DNA of 64,000 nucleotides from JACPYF01 sp947085845. GTDB taxonomy: Bacteria; Patescibacteriota; Saccharimonadia; Saccharimonadales; Saccharimonadaceae. Location: contig CAMTXO010000002.1 of NCBI GenBank assembly GCA_947085845.1, forward strand, positions 248,001 to 312,000. The letters are read 5' to 3'. The notes beneath the pieces are model-generated. The model was not told the origin of the DNA. It made no database searches and saw only the letters and a list, made by a program, of their open reading frames with translations. Made by a program: the position numbers and the translations under genes. Every line of letters begins with the position of its first letter. The stretch's first letter is position 1. Of the stretch, positions 60,648-64,000 are shown one piece after another.

Positions 60648-60677
60648 TTGACCTAGTCAGTAGCCTATCAGTATAAT
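60648..60677 (+). promoter_or_regulatory. promoter of tRNA-Asn
   Basis: TTGACC (60648-60653) and TATAAT (60672-60677) are 18 bp apart and lie 22 bp before the tRNA 5' end. Confidence 0.7.
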
Positions 60678-60699
60678 GGCAGGAGTTTGACAAATATAT

Positions 60700-60774
60700 T
60701 CCGGGGTAGCTCAGTGGTAGAGCGGGACGCTGTTAACGTTTAGGTCGCTGGTTCGAATCCAGTCCCCGGAGCCA
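60700..60774 (+). tRNA. tRNA-Asn(GTT)
   Basis: The cloverleaf has acceptor TCCGGGG/CCCCGGA, anticodon stem GGACG/CGTTT (two G-U pairs), loop CTGTTAA (anticodon GTT), TpsiC arm CTGG/CCAG, discriminator G and encoded CCA. Confidence 0.95.
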
Positions 60775-60783
60775 TAAAAAATT

Positions 60784-60815
60784 CGTCAGTAATTTATTGC
60801 TGGCGGTTTTTTCTT
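60784..60815 (+). terminator. terminator of tRNA-Asn
   Basis: CGTCAG (60784-60789) pairs with CTGGCG (60800-60805) and is followed by GTTTTTTCTTTT. Confidence 0.65.
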
Positions 60816-60914
60816 TTGTTTGGGCTGGGTTTGAAGCAAAGCGACTCGTCAGTAGCTATATCGTGTACAATACAAATTGACAATAATCTAAAACAGTAAA
60901 GGTGATAATTAACT

Positions 60915-61526
60915 ATGTTGATAATAGACCTACTTTCTCGCATAAAATACGAAATCAAAAGAATGATAGGAAAGGACAAAATTACCCCAGAAAAAGCACA
61001 GGGAGAATTCTTGCAAATTCTAGCGGATCAGATAGATTACTCTCCTATTATCGATGGCCCTCCTTCGGATACAACCTTCCACCTGGATATGAGCGACGAA
61101 AAGCTAAGCAAGATTAACCCTGAGCATGACTACAAGTGGCTAGTATTTACTACAGCATGGACAACTACAGTTGCAAATAGATACTTAGATAAGGCAATTG
61201 TAGATACTGTTTTGTCTGAATATGTAAATACTGTTTTTTCAAAAAATCCTCACCTTTCTGCGTACAGACCCGACCAGTTTATGACAGATATAAATCAAGC
61301 TAAAGCATCCATCTTGCCAGCATTCCCCCAGCTAGAAGGCGGCGATGCATTCAATTATAAATCCGAGCAGGAGATGGAACAAAAACACGGCGATGTCACT
61401 GAATTTATATGTGGAGAAAAAAGCAATAAAGCAATAACTGAAATAATGTTTTGCACACTATCGTGGTTGGAGATCATAAATAATTTCATAACCTACAACA
61501 AGAGATATCCGGTTACTAGAAATTAA
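60915..61526 (+). CDS. hypothetical protein
   Basis: The 203-residue soluble, mostly helical protein begins MLIIDLLSRIKYEIKRMIGKDK. I recognise no domain. AAAGGTG lies 12 nt before the ATG, a weak but visible RBS. It precedes the NADAR gene by 44 bp on the same strand, but the latter has its own -10 box, so they are probably separate. Confidence 0.6.
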   Translation: MLIIDLLSRIKYEIKRMIGKDKITPEKAQGEFLQILADQIDYSPIIDGPPSDTTFHLDMSDEKLSKINPEHDYKWLVFTTAWTTTVANRYLDKAIVDTVLSEYVNTVFSKNPHLSAYRPDQFMTDINQAKASILPAFPQLEGGDAFNYKSEQEMEQKHGDVTEFICGEKSNKAITEIMFCTLSWLEIINNFITYNKRYPVTRN

Positions 61527-61570
61527 CACTATTAACACTTCTTTGGAGGTCATTTGGTATAATCTATTTT

Positions 61571-62017
61571 ATGAATAATAGCGAAGATATCGCAGGATTT
61601 ATGCTTGATGGATGGTACGTGTTTGATAGTTATGCTCCATTTCAAATTGAGTGGAGGGGTGAACTTTGGCCAACGGCCGAGCATGCTTTTCAAGCGGCCC
61701 ATTTTTTCGAAACAAATCCTGAGCTTGCGGAGCAAGTAAGACTTGCCCGCTCTCCGCGAGAAGCAGATGATTTCGCAAATGAAAATAAACAATTCGATGA
61801 TCCGGAGTGGCGATCCAAGAGAGTTGCAATTATGGAAGAAATTATTAGAGCGAAATACGATCAACATCCACTCATCCAGGAAACACTTGCCAAGTCTGGC
61901 AACAAGCTTATTATCGAGATGAACGACAACGATGCATTTTGGGGCTGGGGAACTGACAAAAAAGGTGAAAATACACTCGGCAAGATCTGGATGAAGCTAA
62001 GAGATGAAGTAGTATAA
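61571..62017 (+). CDS. NADAR (YbiA-like) domain protein
   Basis: The 148-residue protein matches NADAR/YbiA: WRGELWPTAEHAFQAAHFFE, ARSPREADDFANE, WRSKRVAIMEEIIRAKYDQHPLIQETLAKSG, DAFWGWGTDKKGENTLGKIWMKLRDE. Members remove ADP-ribose from guanine or hydrolyse N-glycosidic bonds of riboflavin intermediates, and are linked with NAD/ADP-ribose conflict systems. TATAAT (61558-61563) ends 7 nt before the ATG: a textbook leaderless arrangement. It is followed 4 bp later by a P-loop kinase. Confidence 0.9.
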   Translation: MNNSEDIAGFMLDGWYVFDSYAPFQIEWRGELWPTAEHAFQAAHFFETNPELAEQVRLARSPREADDFANENKQFDDPEWRSKRVAIMEEIIRAKYDQHPLIQETLAKSGNKLIIEMNDNDAFWGWGTDKKGENTLGKIWMKLRDEVV

Positions 62018-62021
62018 CCAA

Positions 62022-62591
62022 ATGAGACAAACCAAACTTATTATTCTGCGGGGACCGTCAGGGTCTGGCAAAACAACGACGTCGAAAATACTATTCGATA
62101 GTGCAAAGAATCGAACTGCTTTGATTGAACAAGATTACTACAGGTTCATTTTCAATCCACCAGGTGGCGGAACAAAGCCAAACTCTGATACTATTCACAA
62201 AATGATTAAAAATGACGTGCTAACTGCGCTAAACGATGGATACGATGTGATTCTCGAGGGAATACTAAGCGTTAAGGCATACAACATGGTCTTGGAAGAT
62301 ATTTTTGCTCATCACCCAGATGAAAATTATATATTTTACTTTGAGATCAGTTTCGAAGAAACTGTTAAACGCCATAAGCTGCGACAAAAAATGGCCCTAC
62401 AAAACCATGGAAATAACAAGCTAGTGCAGGATGAAAAAAGAGGCATACGTCTGCAAGAATTTGGGGAAAAAGAAATGCAAGAATGGTACTCTGCTGCTCA
62501 TAAGTCAGACCATAATTTTGAAAAAATTATTCCAGAGACTTTTTCTGTAGAAGAAACCATTGCATATATAAAAAAGATGACTAAACTTTAA
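62022..62591 (+). CDS. AAA/zeta-toxin-like P-loop kinase
   Basis: The 189-residue protein has Walker A GPSGSGKTTTS at about 11-21, then EQDYYRFIFNPPGGG, a Walker-B-like YDVILEGIL and a lid with KRHKLRQKM. This is the layout of small-molecule kinases, APS-kinase-like or zeta-toxin-like phosphotransferases. The substrate is unknown. It is 4 bp downstream of the NADAR gene and surely co-transcribed, suggesting a joint role in nucleotide or ADP-ribose metabolism. Its stop overlaps the convergent 84-residue gene by 4 bp. Confidence 0.8.
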   Translation: MRQTKLIILRGPSGSGKTTTSKILFDSAKNRTALIEQDYYRFIFNPPGGGTKPNSDTIHKMIKNDVLTALNDGYDVILEGILSVKAYNMVLEDIFAHHPDENYIFYFEISFEETVKRHKLRQKMALQNHGNNKLVQDEKRGIRLQEFGEKEMQEWYSAAHKSDHNFEKIIPETFSVEETIAYIKKMTKL

Positions 62592-62842
62592 GTCATCTCA
62601 TCAATGACAGGCAGATTCTCAATTGGCACATCGAGAATTTTAGCCAATCTTTCAATTTGTTGAAACTTACAGTACTTAATTGGTTCATTATTTTTATTAT
62701 AAATTCGGTAGTAGTGTGGAAAGTTAACTTTTTCGCTCCTAAAATTCGTTGCTGTTGTTGGCTCATCAATACGTTTAATTATCCAGTCATTAGGCTCTTG
62801 GTCTAGGATACGTTTTATCTTTGCGTAGTGATTAAACGCCAT
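62588..62842 (-). CDS. small hypothetical protein
   Basis: The 84-residue soluble protein begins MAFNHYAKIKRILDQEPNDW, is rich in aromatic and charged residues, and ends with LAKILDVPIENLPVIDE, which resembles the second helix pair of an XRE-like fold. I do not recognise a family and cannot claim DNA binding. It lies directly downstream of the YdeI-family gene (8-bp gap). Confidence 0.55.
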   Translation of the reverse strand: MAFNHYAKIKRILDQEPNDWIIKRIDEPTTATNFRSEKVNFPHYYRIYNKNNEPIKYCKFQQIERLAKILDVPIENLPVIDEMT

Positions 62843-62850
62843 AAAGTATT

Positions 62851-63117
62851 TTATTTACCATTTCGTTCGCGGTGGATACAGCCCGGCCAGCAACAAGGTC
62901 GGCGCTTACCTTCCGCTAATTCTGTGTGCGTTCGTTCAACTCGACGCTCTCGAGTTTCTATCAACTTGGCACCCTCAACCCAACATATCCATTCGTTCCG
63001 CGCTAGCGGAGTAATATCATTCCAAGCTGCTAGTCCTTCAGGATTACCAGACAATGCTTCTTGTAAATCAGCTGGTAATTTATGTATTGTACCGCCAGGA
63101 ATATTTATTTCATCCAT
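62851..63117 (-). CDS. YdeI/OmpD-associated (OmdA-like) protein
   Basis: The 88-residue protein is typical of the YdeI_C/OmdA family: GGTIHKLPADLQEALSGNPEGLAAWNDITPLARNEWICWVEGAK, then ETRERRVERTHTELAEGKRRPCCWPGC with the conserved Cys-Cys-Trp-Pro-Gly-Cys end. Members are widespread; annotations mention bacteriocin protection, but the biochemical function is unknown. It forms a unit with the 84-residue protein gene. Confidence 0.85.
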   Translation of the reverse strand: MDEINIPGGTIHKLPADLQEALSGNPEGLAAWNDITPLARNEWICWVEGAKLIETRERRVERTHTELAEGKRRPCCWPGCIHRERNGK

Positions 63118-63216
63118 ATTGCTATTATACTACAGTAGTCTTTACAAAATACTTGTTAAAATACCTTTTTTGTGTTATATTATTGTTAGTAATTAAATGG
63201 AGATGTGCTGTAATAA

Positions 63217-63735
63217 ATGGCAACTGAAGCAATCCACCACCCTGTTGAGAATTTGGAACTTTTACGAAAACTTGCTGAGCCATTAGGCTACGGCGCTTTG
63301 AGCACATGGTTTCGAGAACTACACCCTAGCCTGCTGGTTAGCCCTAACAACGCTTCGATTCCGCAATCTGATACACAACCTGGATATAATGTTCGTCATA
63401 CTAGTGGTTATTTTAGAGATTGCCTGAGTATCGCTTTCACAGAAGCTGAATCTCCTCAAGAAAAGGTTACAATACGAGCTCGCAAACAGTACATGGGTCG
63501 AGGATTTCAGGACAAAGAACTAGATCTATTGGGAACAAGCGAACTAGCTTGGAAAAGAGGGGTTGGTAGTTCGTTAGATCTTATAGCGAAAGGTTTTTCT
63601 TATAAAAGTACGAAACAGCCTAGCATAGCTACGGTTGAATCCGGCCACCTCATCACACCCCACGACGCAGAAATATCATTACAAAAAATCGCTCTACTGA
63701 TAGTTGATACCCCTGCAGATTTAAGAGTTGCATAA
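63217..63735 (+). CDS. hypothetical protein
   Basis: The 172-residue soluble protein begins MATEAIHHPVENLELLRKLAEPLGYG. I recognise no domain. TGGAGATG upstream of the ATG may be its RBS, and TATATTATT boxes lie farther upstream. It is followed by an independent promoter at 63743. Confidence 0.6.
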   Translation: MATEAIHHPVENLELLRKLAEPLGYGALSTWFRELHPSLLVSPNNASIPQSDTQPGYNVRHTSGYFRDCLSIAFTEAESPQEKVTIRARKQYMGRGFQDKELDLLGTSELAWKRGVGSSLDLIAKGFSYKSTKQPSIATVESGHLITPHDAEISLQKIALLIVDTPADLRVA

Positions 63736-63742
63736 AAAGCGC

Positions 63743-63771
63743 TTGCATTTTACATACTGCTTCACTATACT
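63743..63771 (+). promoter_or_regulatory. promoter upstream of the amidohydrolase gene
   Basis: TTGCAT (63743-63748) and TATACT (63766-63771) are exactly 17 bp apart. A start codon for a short ORF follows 8 nt after the -10 box. Confidence 0.7.
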
Positions 63772-63779
63772 CAATTGAA

Positions 63780-63884
63780 ATGTGTAGATTTATAAATATA
63801 TACATACCAGAAACGAATATCGCTTTTAGTCTTCGCCCCAAAAGGGGCGATTTTTTTTATGTCAAAAAAAGGAGGTGCAAGTGA
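63780..63884 (+). CDS. candidate leaderless upstream ORF overlapping a terminator
   Basis: A 34-codon frame starts 8 nt after TATACT and encodes MCRFINIYIPETNIAFSL followed by 16 basic residues ending KKRRCK. It runs through the terminator hairpin at 63834-63858 and its TGA overlaps the GTG of the amidohydrolase gene (GTGA). Translation of it would bring a ribosome over the hairpin during transcription. No homology is claimed. Confidence 0.4.
   Translation: MCRFINIYIPETNIAFSLRPKRGDFFYVKKRRCK
63834..63858 (+). terminator. intrinsic terminator before the amidohydrolase gene
   Basis: CGCCCC (63834-63839), AAAA loop, GGGGCG (63844-63849), followed by A and eight Ts. It lies between a good promoter and the RBS of the amidohydrolase gene, so either a small RNA of about 80 nt ends here or it attenuates the downstream gene. 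Confidence 0.8.
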
Positions 63885-64000
63885 GTTGGGAAAATATTAA
63901 TCCTAAAGAAGAGCTCGAACAGATGGTTCGTGAAAATGGAGGCTGGGTAAATAGCCATGCACATATAGATCGTAGTTATATTATCAACCGAAATAATTGG
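63881..64000 (+). CDS. amidohydrolase-family protein, 5' part only
   Basis: The first 40 codons from a GTG are in the window, with AAAGGAGG 5 nt upstream. The peptide contains GGWVNSHAHIDRSYII: the HxH metal-binding motif (HAH) with following Asp-Arg typical of amidohydrolases of the cytosine-deaminase or chlorohydrolase type. The gene runs off the right edge, so substrate class cannot be judged. Confidence 0.7.
   Translation, partial: MSWENINPKEELEQMVRENGGWVNSHAHIDRSYIINRNNW

Overview
The window looks like a chromosome segment from a Candidate Phyla Radiation bacterium, most likely a Candidatus Saccharibacteria (TM7)-type organism. I infer this from gene content and compactness, because no rRNA gene is present. 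Typical signs are an archaeal-type AspRS, several type IV pilin genes, scattered single genes of peptidoglycan synthesis (murC, murB, murA, ddl, a D,D-carboxypeptidase), an HrcA/CIRCE heat-shock set, many small hypothetical membrane proteins and very short intergenic gaps. DNA is moderately AT-rich. No insertion sequence, CRISPR array or prophage was seen.

Layout. 0-8.6 kb: small conserved and membrane proteins, an MFS transporter, murC, MscS, aspS, a CNNM/CBS protein and a DsbA-like thiol protein. 8.6-14.4 kb: corA, an AbrB-MFS drug exporter operon divergent from a CheY-like regulator across palindromic sites, folD and two membrane proteins. 14.4-20.5 kb: tRNA-Lys(CTT), a tRNA remnant, a pilin, a TrpC-like barrel ending in tRNA-Arg sequence, tRNA-Arg(GCG), murB and a pilin operon ending in two nearly identical major-pilin genes. 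20.5-35.8 kb: glyA, an HTH-MurA fusion, a sortase-like protein, tRNA-His, yebC, comEC, ddl, pheA, tRNA-Lys(TTT), rimK with its retropepsin partner, a very large membrane protein and dnaJ. 35.9-49.2 kb: a six-hairpin glycosidase, an unidentified structured RNA of about 415 nt, an OLD-type ATPase/TOPRIM nuclease placed directly behind dnaK, a LeuA-like synthase with a leucine-rich leader peptide and attenuator, purM, a K+/H+ antiporter, a GNAT protein, grpE, hrcA and gmk. 49.2-64 kb: an ABC exporter, ExoD and MMPL proteins, MFS, a flavin-dependent membrane electron-transfer cluster (NqrB/RnfD-FNR fusion, ApbE, FMN-binding protein), dacA, GH16, tRNA-Asn, NADAR, a P-loop kinase, a YdeI-family protein and the 5' end of an amidohydrolase.

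Expression logic. Many first-in-operon genes have a -10 box (TATAAT, TATACT or TACAAT) only 6-10 nt before the start codon and no Shine-Dalgarno. This implies widespread leaderless transcripts and moves several starts inward (folD, hrcA, purM, murA, dacA and others). CIRCE operators precede dnaK, dnaJ and, in degenerate form, hrcA-grpE; in all three the -35 box lies in the 9-bp CIRCE spacer. The most striking find is a complete leucine-type transcription attenuator before the LeuA-like gene: a 28-codon leader with seven Leu codons, a possible antiterminator and an intrinsic terminator. It implies leucine-responsive control in a lineage usually considered unable to make amino acids. The unidentified ~415-nt RNA at 37.1-37.5 kb is the second main candidate for something new.
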